DNA of 35,772 bases from Deltaproteobacteria bacterium (GCA_021413675.1 JAIOQA010000480.1:1-35772); one strand, 5' to 3'. Shown: positions 1-10,130, counted from the stretch's first letter. Translations and numbers: made by a program. The notes: generated by a model not told the origin, from the letters alone.

Positions 1-1
1 C

Positions 2-2311
<2,310 letters not shown>

Positions 2312-2367
2312 CGCGAACGCGCGATCTGCGCGTGCGTTGGGCCGGCGGCTGTGTTCTACATCCCGCC

Positions 2368-2811
2368 ATGTCGTCCGAGCGCACCCGAGACCGCGGCAAC
2401 CTCTTCGAGAACAGCGAGAAGCGCAAGCCCAGCCAGCCCGACATGCAGGGCGACTGCAGCCTCGACGGGGTCACCTACGAGGTCCGCGCCTGGCGCCGCG
2501 CCGATCAGCTCGCGGTCAGCCTGGCGCCGCCGCGCGGTGACAAGAACACCTACCCGCCCGACGTCTTCCGCGGCTCGCTCGTCGCGGCGCCGAAGCCCGC
2601 GCCGGTCAAGTCGGGCCGCGGCGCCGCCCGCGAGCCGGTCGAGGCGCCCACCGGCCCGGCGTGGACCGGCGACATCGTCAGCGACGACGCCGCCTACGCC
2701 GTCAAGGCCTTCCCCAAGCAGGGCAAGCACGGCGCGTACTTCACGCTGAGCTTCGAGCGCCTCGCCGAGCGGCCGCAGGCCACCGACGAGTGGGTCGACT
2801 CCGCGCCCTGA
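2368..2811 (+). CDS. Small protein with two copies of a DUF736-like beta-rich domain
   Basis: A 147-residue soluble protein starting at ATG 2368, 56 nt after the AAA ATPase. It has an internal duplication: residues about 28-55 (GDCSLDGVTYEVRAW) and 101-132 (GDIVSDDAAYAVKAF) share the pattern G-D-x-x-x-D-x-x-Y-x-V-x-A-(W/F), followed by a polar turn and a beta-like strand ending in SL or SF. The opening (RGNLFENSEKRK then PDMQGD) resembles small phage and plasmid proteins of the DUF736 / single-stranded-DNA-binding-like type. The link between the copies (about 70-98) is Pro/Ala/Lys-rich and probably disordered. Function is unknown. It may be an accessory of the preceding ATPase locus, but the 56-nt gap does not prove an operon. 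Confidence 0.75.
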   Translation: MSSERTRDRGNLFENSEKRKPSQPDMQGDCSLDGVTYEVRAWRRADQLAVSLAPPRGDKNTYPPDVFRGSLVAAPKPAPVKSGRGAAREPVEAPTGPAWTGDIVSDDAAYAVKAFPKQGKHGAYFTLSFERLAERPQATDEWVDSAP

Positions 2812-2918
2812 CCGCACGCCGGGCGGCGTCGCGACATCTTGCCGCGCAGCGCTGCGGCGGGTGGGTCCGGCCTGCCGATCCGCACGCGGTGCGCTGGCCC
2901 ACACCGCGGGCAACGGTT

Positions 2919-2924
2919 TATCGT
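2919..2924 (+). promoter_or_regulatory. Candidate -10 element of the biosynthetic operon
   Basis: TATCGT lies 8 nt before the ATG of the asparagine-synthetase-like gene in an otherwise GC-rich 121-bp gap (2812-2932). No good -35 and no Shine-Dalgarno are visible, so the transcript may have a very short leader. Confidence 0.35.
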
Positions 2925-2932
2925 CGGGGTCG

Positions 2933-4975
2933 ATGTGTGGGATCGCCGGGGTCGTGGCCATCGCGGATGCCGCTGGTCCGGTGTCGCGCGAGGCGCTCGT
3001 CCGCATGGCCGCCGCGCTGCACCACCGCGGCCCCGACGAGCACGGCCTGTACCGCGACGCGCGCTGCGGCCTGGCCCACGCCCGGCTGTCGATCATCGAC
3101 CTCGCCACCGGCCAGCAGCCGATGGTCGACACCGCCGGTGACCTCGTCATCACCTACAACGGCGAGGTCTTCAACTACGTCGAGCTGCGCGAGGAGCTGA
3201 TCGCCCTCGGCGCGCGGTTCCGCACCCGGTCCGACACCGAGGTCGTGCTCGAGGCCTATCGCGCGTGGGGCCCGGCGGCGCTGGCCCGGCTGTCGGGGCA
3301 GTTCGCGTTCGCGATCTGGGACCGCCGCGATCGCTCGCTGCTGATCGCGCGCGATCGCCTCGGCGTGCGGCCGGTCTACCTGTGCGCCCACGCGGGGCGG
3401 GTCTGGTTCGCGAGCGAGGTCAAGGCGATCTTCGCCGGCGATCCCGCGATCCCGCGCGCGCTCGATCCGGTCGGGCTCGGCGAGACCTTCACGTTCTGGT
3501 CGGTGGTGCCGCCGCAGTCGGTGTTCGCGGGCATCGAGGAGCTGCGGCCCGGGCACGCGCGGATCTACCGCGACGGGGCGATGACCGAGTGGGCGTACTG
3601 GCAGCCGCGCTATCCGCTCGATCGCGCGAGCGAGTTCCAGGGCTCGATCGAGGACGCGACCGCCGCGCTGGATGCCGCGCTCGAGCGCGCGACCGCGCTG
3701 CGCATCGTCCGCGCCGACGTCCCGGTCGGCAGCTACCTGTCCGGCGGCCTCGACTCGAGCGTGGTCGCGGCGCTGGCCCACCGCGCGATCGGCGGCCGGC
3801 TGCGCACGTTCTCGCTGCGCTTCGCCGACGCCGAGTACGACGAGACCGGCTACCAGCGCGCGATGGTCGCGCGCATCGGCAGCGATCACAGCGAGGTCAT
3901 GGTCACGCGCGCCGACATCGCGGCGGCGTTCCCGACGGTGATCCGCCACACCGAGCGGCCGATCCTGCGGACCGCGCCAGCGCCCTTGTACCTGCTCGCA
4001 AAGCTCGTGCACGCGAGCGGCATCAAGGTCGTGCTCACCGGCGAGGGCGCCGACGAGATGCTCGGCGGCTACGACATCTTCCGCGAGGCCCGCATCCGGC
4101 GGTTCTGGGCGCGCGCGCCGCAGTCGGAGCTGCGCCCGCGGCTGCTCGACAAGCTGTATCCGTATCTCGCGCGCGGCCCGGCGCGATCGCGGGCGATGGC
4201 CCGCGCGTTCTTCGGCCGCGATCTCGATCGCGCGGCCGAGCCCGAGTTCGCCCACCTGCCCCGCTGGCGCTCGGCGATGGCCTTGCACCGGCTGTTCACG
4301 CCCGACGTGCAGCGCGCCGCCGCCGCGATCGATCCGGTCGCGCGCCTGATCGCCGACCTGCCGCCGGACTTCCGGTCGTGGGACTTCCTCGCGCGCGATC
4401 AGTACCTCGAGGTCCGCACGCTGATGTCGGGCTACCTGCTGTCGGCGCAGGGCGATCGCGTCGCGATGGCGGCCTCGGTCGAGGGCCGGTTCCCGTTCCT
4501 CGACACCGGCGTGGTCGAGCTCGCGAACTCGCTGCCGCCCTCGTACAAGCTGCGCGTCCTCGACGAGAAGCACCTCCTCAAGCGGGTCGCGCGCGACCTG
4601 GTGCCGCCGGAGATCGTCCGCCGCCCCAAGCAGCCGTACCGCGCGCCCGACGCGCTCGCGTTCATCGCCGCGGATCGGCCGGCGTGGATCGACGAGCTGC
4701 TCGAGCCGGCCGCGATCGCCGCGACCGGCGTGTTCGACGCCGGCGCGGTCGCCGCGCTGTGGCGCAAGTGCCGCGACCACGGCGCGCGGCATGGGGATGA
4801 CGCTGGTGGCCAGCTCTCCAACGCCGACAACATGGCGCTGGTCGGCGTGCTCTCGACCCAGCTCCTCGATCACGAGCTGGTCCAGCGCGCGCCCGAAGTC
4901 GACGCGCCGTTGAACCTGCGCACCGTGATCGATCACGTCTCCGGCCACGTCGCCGCGTCTCCTGGGGGTGCCTGA
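2933..4975 (+). CDS. asnB: Asparagine synthase-like glutamine-dependent amidotransferase
   Basis: 680 residues. ATG 2933 is chosen because it gives MCGIAG: class II glutamine amidotransferases need Cys2 as N-terminal nucleophile after Met removal. The glutaminase domain spans about 1-210, with HHRGPDE, RLSIID and NGEVFNY motifs. The synthetase domain carries the ATP-pyrophosphatase loop SGGLDSS at 270-276 and the TGEGADEMLGGYD motif further on. Family chemistry is hydrolysis of Gln to ammonia, activation of a carboxylate as an acyl-adenylate, and amide formation. At 680 residues it is well over 100 longer than E. coli AsnB, as is common for members in polysaccharide, exosortase-associated or secondary-metabolite clusters. 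Its TGA directly abuts the ATG of the acyl ligase. Free Asp as substrate cannot be excluded, but the operon suggests another carboxylate. Confidence 0.9.
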   Translation: MCGIAGVVAIADAAGPVSREALVRMAAALHHRGPDEHGLYRDARCGLAHARLSIIDLATGQQPMVDTAGDLVITYNGEVFNYVELREELIALGARFRTRSDTEVVLEAYRAWGPAALARLSGQFAFAIWDRRDRSLLIARDRLGVRPVYLCAHAGRVWFASEVKAIFAGDPAIPRALDPVGLGETFTFWSVVPPQSVFAGIEELRPGHARIYRDGAMTEWAYWQPRYPLDRASEFQGSIEDATAALDAALERATALRIVRADVPVGSYLSGGLDSSVVAALAHRAIGGRLRTFSLRFADAEYDETGYQRAMVARIGSDHSEVMVTRADIAAAFPTVIRHTERPILRTAPAPLYLLAKLVHASGIKVVLTGEGADEMLGGYDIFREARIRRFWARAPQSELRPRLLDKLYPYLARGPARSRAMARAFFGRDLDRAAEPEFAHLPRWRSAMALHRLFTPDVQRAAAAIDPVARLIADLPPDFRSWDFLARDQYLEVRTLMSGYLLSAQGDRVAMAASVEGRFPFLDTGVVELANSLPPSYKLRVLDEKHLLKRVARDLVPPEIVRRPKQPYRAPDALAFIAADRPAWIDELLEPAAIAATGVFDAGAVAALWRKCRDHGARHGDDAGGQLSNADNMALVGVLSTQLLDHELVQRAPEVDAPLNLRTVIDHVSGHVAASPGGA

Positions 4976-6535
4976 ATGTCCCGCGCGATCCCGCTGCTGC
5001 ACGACTACCTGCACGACGCCGCCGCCCGGCTGCCCGACAAGCACGCGCTGGTCTGCAAGGGTCAGCGCGTCACCTACGCCGAGCTCGATCGGCGCTCGAA
5101 CGCGCTCGCCCACGCGCTCGTCGCGCGCGGGGTGGAGCGCGGCGACCGCGTCGTGGTCTTCGCCGACAACACCGTCGAGACCGTGATCGCGTTCTGGGGC
5201 GTGCTCAAGGCCTCCGCGATCGTCTCGATCGTCAACCCGCTGACCAAGGCCGACAAGCTGGCCTACCTGCTCGACGACTGCCGGGCGAAGGTGCTGATCA
5301 GCGACGCGCACCTCGCCCACGTCTTCGCCGACGCCGCGAAGAAGTCGGCCCACGTCCGCGCGGTGATCGTGTCGGGCGACCTCGGCGGCCGCGCCGCCGA
5401 GGTGCTCGCCGGCATCGCGGTGATGCCGTGGGCCGACGCAATTGCGGGCGAGGATCTCGGCCCGCCGCGCCGCCGCTGCATCGACATCGATCTGGCGTCG
5501 ATCATCTACACCTCGGGTTCGACCGGCGAGCCCAAGGGCGTGATGCTCACCCATCGCAACATGCTCACGGCGTGCGCGTCGATCCGCGAGTACCTGCGGG
5601 TCGCCGAGGACGAGGTCATCCTCGGCGTGCTGCCGCTCGCGTTCGACTACGGCCTGTACCAGATGATCATGGCGTTCGCGGCCGGCGCGCGGCTGGTGCT
5701 CGAGCGCTCGTTCGCGTTCCCGGCCGAGGTGCTGAAGGTCGTCGTCGACGAGAAGGTCACCGGCTTCCCGGGCGTGCCCACGATCTTCGCGGTGCTCGGC
5801 GGCATGAAGTCGCTCGCCAGCTACGACTTCTCGGCGATCCGCTACGTCACCAACACCGCGGCGGCCCTGCCGGTGAAGCACATCACGATGCTGCGCGAGC
5901 TGTTTCCGCAGGCGCGCATCTACTCGATGTACGGCCTCACCGAGTGCAAGCGGTGCACGTACCTGCCGCCCGAGGACGTCGACCGCAAGCCCGAGTCGGT
6001 GGGCATCGCGATCCCCAACACCGAGCTGTGGCTGGTGGATGACGAGGATCGCCGGCTCGGCCCCAACCAGGTCGGCCAGCTGGTGATCCGCGGCGCGACC
6101 GTGATGAAGGGCTACTGGGAGAAGCCGGAGTCGACCGCCAAGAAGCTCAAGCCCGGCCCGCTGCCCGGCGAGCAGGTGCTCTACACCGGCGACCTGTGCC
6201 GGCTCGACGACGAGGGCTACCTGTACTTCGTCGGCCGCATGGACGACATCATCAAGTCGCGCGGCGAGAAGGTCGCGCCCAAGGAGGTCGAGGCGGCGAT
6301 CGTCGCGATCAAGGGCGTGCGCGAGTGCGCGGTCATCGGCGTCCCCGATGACCTGCTCGGTCAGGCGGTCAAGGCGTTCGTCGTGATCGAGCCCGGCACC
6401 GAGCTCGACGCCCGCGCGATCCAGCGCGCGTGCCAGGCGGTGCTCGAGAGCTTCATGGTCCCCAAGTACGTCGAGATCGTGCCGGAGCTGGCCAAGGGCG
6501 CCACCGGCAAGATCGACAAGCAGCGGTTGTCATGA
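4976..6535 (+). CDS. AMP-forming acyl-CoA/acyl-ACP ligase
   Basis: 519 residues, starting at the base after the upstream stop. An ANL-superfamily adenylating enzyme: core motif YTSGSTGEPKG at 178-188, an A5-like SMYGLTECKR, the YTGDL Asp motif, the hinge near FVGRMDDIIKSRGEKV, and a C-terminal GKIDK with the expected catalytic Lys near 512. Family members activate a carboxylic acid with ATP and pass it to CoA or to a phosphopantetheine carrier. With an acyl carrier protein two genes downstream, loading that carrier is the likely role. The length is normal. The stop overlaps an ATG at 6532, which opens only a 7-codon frame; the next gene starts at GTG 6552. The substrate cannot be read from the sequence. 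Confidence 0.92.
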   Translation: MSRAIPLLHDYLHDAAARLPDKHALVCKGQRVTYAELDRRSNALAHALVARGVERGDRVVVFADNTVETVIAFWGVLKASAIVSIVNPLTKADKLAYLLDDCRAKVLISDAHLAHVFADAAKKSAHVRAVIVSGDLGGRAAEVLAGIAVMPWADAIAGEDLGPPRRRCIDIDLASIIYTSGSTGEPKGVMLTHRNMLTACASIREYLRVAEDEVILGVLPLAFDYGLYQMIMAFAAGARLVLERSFAFPAEVLKVVVDEKVTGFPGVPTIFAVLGGMKSLASYDFSAIRYVTNTAAALPVKHITMLRELFPQARIYSMYGLTECKRCTYLPPEDVDRKPESVGIAIPNTELWLVDDEDRRLGPNQVGQLVIRGATVMKGYWEKPESTAKKLKPGPLPGEQVLYTGDLCRLDDEGYLYFVGRMDDIIKSRGEKVAPKEVEAAIVAIKGVRECAVIGVPDDLLGQAVKAFVVIEPGTELDARAIQRACQAVLESFMVPKYVEIVPELAKGATGKIDKQRLS

Positions 6536-6551
6536 CCATGCAGGCCGCATC

Positions 6552-7205
6552 GTGACGATCGTCAGGTTCCTCGGCGTCGACATCGAGGCCGGGCCCGGCG
6601 CGCTGATCCCGCGCGCCGAGACCGAGCTGCTGGGCCGGACCGCGCTGGCCAAGCTCGCGGGCATCGCCGCACCGACGATCATCGACGTCTGCTGCGGCAC
6701 CGGCAACCTCGCGTGCGCGGTCGCGAGCGCGGTGCCGACGGCGCGTGGCTGGGCGCTCGACCTCACCGACGGCGCGGTCGCGCTGGCGCGCGCGAACGTG
6801 GATCGGCTGGGCCTCGGCGATCGCCTCCAGGTCGGCCAGGGCGACCTGTTCGGCGCGCTCGGCGATGCCGCTGACCGGTTGACCGGAACGGTCGATCTGG
6901 TCACGTGCAACCCGCCCTACATCTCGACCGCCAAGCTCGCGACCCGCACCGACCTCGCCGACGAGCCGCGCGAGGCCTTCGACGGCGGGCCCTACGGCGT
7001 GACGATCCACCAGCGAACCGCGCGCGAGGCGCTGCCGCTGTTGCGCCCGGGCGCGTGGCTGGTGATGGAGCTGGGCCTGGGCCAGGAGCGCCAGGTCGAG
7101 CTGGTGATCGGCCGGACCCGCGGCTACGACCTTGTCGAGCTGGTCAACGACGATGCTGGCGCGCCGCGCGTGATCGCGGCCCGCAAGAAACAGGAGCCCG
7201 CATGA
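6552..7205 (+). CDS. PrmC/HemK-like SAM-dependent methyltransferase
   Basis: 217 residues from a GTG start, the only reasonable start in this frame. Residues 18-27 (LIPRAETELL) match the PrmC/HemK signature after its N-terminal domain, DVCCGTGN (45-52) is the SAM-binding motif I, and NPPY (120-123) is the motif that binds a glutamine or similar planar amide to be methylated. PrmC proper is about 270-300 residues with an N-terminal helical domain that recognises release factors; that domain is missing. No release-factor gene is nearby. I infer a repurposed N- or amide-methyltransferase acting on a small molecule or carrier-bound intermediate. The TGA overlaps the ATG of the carrier-protein gene (ATGA), so translation is coupled. 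Confidence 0.85.
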   Translation: MTIVRFLGVDIEAGPGALIPRAETELLGRTALAKLAGIAAPTIIDVCCGTGNLACAVASAVPTARGWALDLTDGAVALARANVDRLGLGDRLQVGQGDLFGALGDAADRLTGTVDLVTCNPPYISTAKLATRTDLADEPREAFDGGPYGVTIHQRTAREALPLLRPGAWLVMELGLGQERQVELVIGRTRGYDLVELVNDDAGAPRVIAARKKQEPA

Positions 7206-7453
7206 GTGACGACGCCGTGAAGACCCGCCTGCGCGAGTTCGTGCAGAAGACCTTCTACCTGTCGGATCCGACCTCGTTCGACGACACCACCTCGTTCCTC
7301 GACCGCGGCATCATCGACTCGACCGGCGTGCTCGAGCTGGTGACGTTCGTCGAGGGCGAGTACGGCATCGCGGTCGCCGACGAGGACATGGTGCCCGCCA
7401 ACTTCGACTCGATCGCGGCGCTCGCCGCCTTCGTCGCGCGGAAGAAGGGCTAG
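7202..7453 (+). CDS. Acyl carrier protein
   Basis: 83 residues from ATG 7202, overlapping the methyltransferase stop by 4 nt. Helical, acidic, with the modification loop DRGIIDSTG; Ser40 in the DS motif is the expected 4'-phosphopantetheine site. FLDRGIIDS with a small residue after the Ser is common in stand-alone carriers of biosynthetic clusters; housekeeping fatty-acid AcpP has DSLD. A phosphopantetheinyl transferase is not encoded in the window and must act from elsewhere. It probably receives its acyl group from the ligase at 4976-6535 and presents it to one of the two amide-forming enzymes or the methyltransferase. The TAG is 3 nt before the next ATG. Confidence 0.9.
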   Translation: MSDDAVKTRLREFVQKTFYLSDPTSFDDTTSFLDRGIIDSTGVLELVTFVEGEYGIAVADEDMVPANFDSIAALAAFVARKKG

Positions 7454-7456
7454 GCC

Positions 7457-8431
7457 ATGGCGTTCACGCGCGACAGCGTCAAGCTCGGCGATCGCGCCGG
7501 CGCCGAGGTCGAGCGAATCTGTGCGTGGATGCGCGAGACCGCGCTCGGCCAGCTCAAGCGCCGCGGGGTCGTGCTCGGCCTGTCCGGCGGCATCGACTCG
7601 AGCGTCGTCGCGGCGCTGGCCGTGAAGGCGTTCGGCGCCGACAAGGTCCTCGGCCTGTTCATGAACGAGGGCGAGTCCGCCGACGACACCGTGCGCCTGG
7701 CCAGGCTCATCGCCGATCACCTCGGCATCGCGACCGTCAACGAGGACATCTCGCCGATGCTCGTCGCCGCCGGCTGCTACCAGCGCCGCGACGACGCGAT
7801 CCGCACCGTCATCCCGCGCTACGCCGCGGACTGGAAGTGCAAGATCGTGCTGCCGAGCGTCCTCGACAGCGATCGCTACCGGATCTACTCCGTGGTCGTC
7901 CGGTCGCCGGACGGCGAGACCATCACCGCGCGCCTGCCGCCCGCGGCCTACCTCCAGGTCGTGGCCGCGACCAACTTCAAGCAGCGCGTCCGCAAGATGC
8001 TCGAGTACTTCCACGCCGACCGCCTGGTCTACGCGGTCGCCGGCACGCCCAACCTGCTGGAGTACGACCAGGGCTTCTTCGTCAAGAACGGCGACGGCTC
8101 CGCCGACCTCAAGCCCATCGCGCACCTCTACAAGACCCAGGTCTACGAGCTGGCCGCGGCGCTCGGCGTGCCCGACGAGATCCGCCAGCGCCCGCCGACC
8201 ACCGACACCTACTCGCTGCCGCAGTCGCAGGAGGAGTTCTACTTCTCGCTGCCGTACGACGCGATGGACGCGTGTCTCTACGCGCGCGATCACGCCGTGC
8301 CGCTCGACGAGGTCGCCGCAGCGCTCGGGCTGACCGCCGCCCAGGTCGAGCGCGTGTTCCGCGACATCGACGGCAAGCGCGCCGGCGCCCGCTACCTGCA
8401 CGCCGGGCCGCAGACGATGACGCCGGGCTGA
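7457..8431 (+). CDS. nadE: NAD synthase-like ATP pyrophosphatase
   Basis: 324 residues. The N-type ATP-pyrophosphatase loop LSGGIDSS is at 42-49. Further on, AATNFKQRVRKMLEY, AGTPNLLEYDQGFF and LKPIAHLYKTQVYELA are typical of NadE, which makes NAD from nicotinate adenine dinucleotide, ATP and ammonia. No glutaminase domain is present. It is longer than the usual ammonia-dependent NadE (about 250-275), with extra sequence around 115-165 and a C-terminal PTTDTYSLPQSQEEFYFSL segment. As the last gene of the operon it may be a specialised paralogue that amidates or adenylates a pathway intermediate; housekeeping NAD synthesis is the alternative. The symbol marks family resemblance only. Confidence 0.82.
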   Translation: MAFTRDSVKLGDRAGAEVERICAWMRETALGQLKRRGVVLGLSGGIDSSVVAALAVKAFGADKVLGLFMNEGESADDTVRLARLIADHLGIATVNEDISPMLVAAGCYQRRDDAIRTVIPRYAADWKCKIVLPSVLDSDRYRIYSVVVRSPDGETITARLPPAAYLQVVAATNFKQRVRKMLEYFHADRLVYAVAGTPNLLEYDQGFFVKNGDGSADLKPIAHLYKTQVYELAAALGVPDEIRQRPPTTDTYSLPQSQEEFYFSLPYDAMDACLYARDHAVPLDEVAAALGLTAAQVERVFRDIDGKRAGARYLHAGPQTMTPG

Positions 8432-8434
8432 GTC

Positions 8435-8449
8435 ACCCCGTCGCGGGGT
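8435..8449 (+). terminator. Hairpin after the biosynthetic operon
   Basis: ACCCCG-TCG-CGGGGT, a perfect 6-bp stem with a 3-nt loop, begins 4 nt after the nadE-like stop and is followed by CTGTTT, a weak T tract. It fits an intrinsic terminator in the 64-bp gap between convergent genes. The T tract is poor, so efficiency is uncertain. Confidence 0.5.
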
Positions 8450-8495
8450 CTGTTTGGCCGCGAGTGTCCGTGCTGTCCAGGACGGTCGTCAGCGC

Positions 8496-9131
8496 CTACT
8501 TCGCGATCCGCCAACCTTGCCGAAGGTACTCGATCGCTTTGGCGGGATCGATCCCCGCGACGAAGTCACCACTTGGGTCGAAGAGATTGACGCCATCGCG
8601 GCAGACAGTCCAGCCCTCGGCCACGAATGCATCGACGTCAGAGTACTTCACGCCAACGAGTTCGTCGTGGCCACTGGAGAGCATGAAGACGGCGGGATGG
8701 AGTTCATCCTCGGTCGCGACCCGGAATCCTTGGCGTTCAAATGCGCCCAATGCCTTCGGGCTAATCTCGGTGATACGCCCGGTGGGCGATACGACCGTGA
8801 CTTTTTGCTCGATTGCCGGGGCTCCTCTCTCTCCCCCAGTTAAGGGCTCGTTCGCGCCTGGGTCCGCCGGCACCGAACGAAGTACCCCAACTTTGGCCGC
8901 CTCACGCTCCGCAGACTCACGCTCCGCTTGGGCGTTGCGCAACATCCGCGCCCGACGCTCCGCTAACTCTTTTGTTTCGACGTTCGCGGCGTTCAACGGG
9001 CCTTCGCCTACGGTGCTGGCGTCGGTTTCCTTCTGGCTCCGATCCGACGGAGCCAAGCCAGGCTGAGACCTCTGGTCTTTGCACGCCCCGGCCAGTGCGA
9101 AGAACGCGACTAGAGGCCATTGCAATCGCAT
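8496..9131 (-). CDS. Lipoprotein with three C-terminal repeats and atypical codon use
   Basis: 211 residues. A short signal peptide ends in the lipobox LAGAC (Cys17), so the protein is probably lipid-anchored. Residues about 55-85 form a charged, E/R/A-rich helical or coiled-coil stretch. The C-terminal half holds three roughly 30-residue units with the pattern P/S-x-G....A...F...G-(F/W)-(R/T)-(V/I): SPTGRITE...GFRVAT, SGHDELVG...GWTVCR and DPSGDFVAG...GWRIAK. The gene uses many more A/T-ending codons than its neighbours, and the DNA from about 8.46 to 9.24 kb is visibly less GC-rich, which suggests acquisition from another source. It is convergent with the biosynthetic operon and I do not link it to that pathway. 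Function unknown. Confidence 0.8.
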   Translation of the reverse strand: MRLQWPLVAFFALAGACKDQRSQPGLAPSDRSQKETDASTVGEGPLNAANVETKELAERRARMLRNAQAERESAEREAAKVGVLRSVPADPGANEPLTGGERGAPAIEQKVTVVSPTGRITEISPKALGAFERQGFRVATEDELHPAVFMLSSGHDELVGVKYSDVDAFVAEGWTVCRDGVNLFDPSGDFVAGIDPAKAIEYLRQGWRIAK

Positions 9132-9472
9132 CTATGGGTAGACCCTACTTGCCTGAACGCTCCGACCGCAAGAGCCAGTACGCGACGCCGCGCCCGGCTT
9201 GGAACGGCCCGATTTACGATAGTCCGCTCGCTGTCGACGATCACACCCGCCGAGCAGCGCCGCGATCCGCGCGCGGAACGTGTCGGTGACCAGGGCCGGC
9301 CGACGCCGGTCGATGACGGAGGCCGTCGACATCGCCCGGAATGTTGCTGACGCGCGCGCGAGCGTCAACGCATCACAGCGTCGCACGAGTCTCACGCAGC
9401 GCCGCACGGCGTGACCGCGGAAGCACGGGTTGCGACTTGACCGCCCGCGCGCCGCGGTCGAACGTCCGTCGC
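9132..9472. other. 341-bp intergenic region between divergent lipoprotein genes
   Basis: No convincing gene. Short open frames on both strands give Arg/Ser-rich low-complexity translations without domains or start signals. The first 110 bp share the lower GC of the adjoining lipoprotein gene and the rest returns to the local high GC. Promoters for both flanking genes must lie here. TAGGGT on the minus strand, 10 nt before the 9131 start, is a possible -10. I see no long inverted or direct repeats. Confidence 0.5.
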
Positions 9473-10072
9473 ATGAAGGCGATCCTCGCGGCACTCACGG
9501 CCCTCCACGTCGGATGCGCCGGCCCCACCAACGACGCGGCGCCCGCACCGAAGCCCGCGCCACCCGCGCCTGCCGCCGTCATGCCACCGGCAGCACCAGG
9601 CACGCAGGCGGACGACGAGCCGCCGGCGACCCCAGCGCTGCTGCAGGAGTCCGAGGCGGCCGCCAGCCAGCGGGATGCCGCGCGCCCGGCGTGCACGAAC
9701 CGGGTCGCGATCTTCGACGGCTCGCTCGACGTCGGCGCGGCCGACTACGCGTCACCCGACGGCGCGATGATCGCCGGCCTCGACGACACTGTCTCGAAGG
9801 CGCCGCGGCTCGACTTCACGCTCGACTACCCGTTCGACAAGCCGTTCACCGGTTCCGTGGCTGGGGCGATCACGCTCCGCCGGATCATCGACGAGGTGCG
9901 CGGCGGATTCCGGCACATGTACGCGGGCACGAGCCAGCGCGCCGTCCCCGGCATGTACAACAAGGACGTTCGCGGGACGTACGGTCGTGCGTTCCACGTC
10001 ATCGGCGACCTGGTCATCGAGCACATCGATCTCTGCGGCGACCGCTGGCTCGAGCTCACGATCGGTAGCTGA
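9473..10072 (+). CDS. Putative lipoprotein of unknown function
   Basis: 199 residues. The ATG at 9473 is chosen over the longer frame from 9341 because it gives a signal peptide, MKAILAALTALHVGC, with a relaxed lipobox (Cys15). Residues 20-60 are a Pro/Ala-rich flexible linker, as expected after a lipid anchor. The folded part (about 68-199) is mixed alpha/beta with two Cys (CTNR and LCGDRW), which may pair as a disulfide in the envelope, and recurring Asp/Tyr/Gly positions. I recognise no family. It ends 58 nt before the convergent zinc-ribbon gene; a short imperfect hairpin at 10082-10097 may end transcription. Confidence 0.72.
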   Translation: MKAILAALTALHVGCAGPTNDAAPAPKPAPPAPAAVMPPAAPGTQADDEPPATPALLQESEAAASQRDAARPACTNRVAIFDGSLDVGAADYASPDGAMIAGLDDTVSKAPRLDFTLDYPFDKPFTGSVAGAITLRRIIDEVRGGFRHMYAGTSQRAVPGMYNKDVRGTYGRAFHVIGDLVIEHIDLCGDRWLELTIGS

Positions 10073-10130
10073 CGCGCCAGTACCTCGCCGCAGAGGTGCT
10101 GACGGGTCAAGGTTGTCGAGGCGCGCGAAC

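Noticed and set aside
2918..5881. A 987-codon minus-strand open frame opposite the asparagine-synthase-like and ligase genes
   Set aside because: Its translation is Arg/Asp/His-rich without domains, and the plus strand carries intact enzyme motifs and operon spacing. It is a by-product of high GC.
6552..7205. Housekeeping release-factor methyltransferase PrmC
   Set aside because: The N-terminal recognition domain is missing, prfA is not adjacent, and the gene is embedded in a biosynthetic operon.
2933..7453. Exosortase (XrtA/PEP-CTERM)-associated cluster, which also contains amidotransferase, acyl ligase and carrier genes
   Set aside because: No exosortase, PEP-CTERM protein or polysaccharide gene is present in the window, and the NadE-like and PrmC-like genes are not part of that standard set.
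9132..9494. A 120-codon minus-strand open frame upstream of the repeat lipoprotein
   Set aside because: Arg/Ser-rich composition, no recognisable domain, and it covers the start of the plus-strand lipoprotein and both promoter areas.
10082..10097. Terminator hairpin ACCTC...GAGGT after the 9473-10072 lipoprotein gene
   Set aside because: Only a 5-bp stem with a 6-nt loop and no T tract; too weak to list as a feature.
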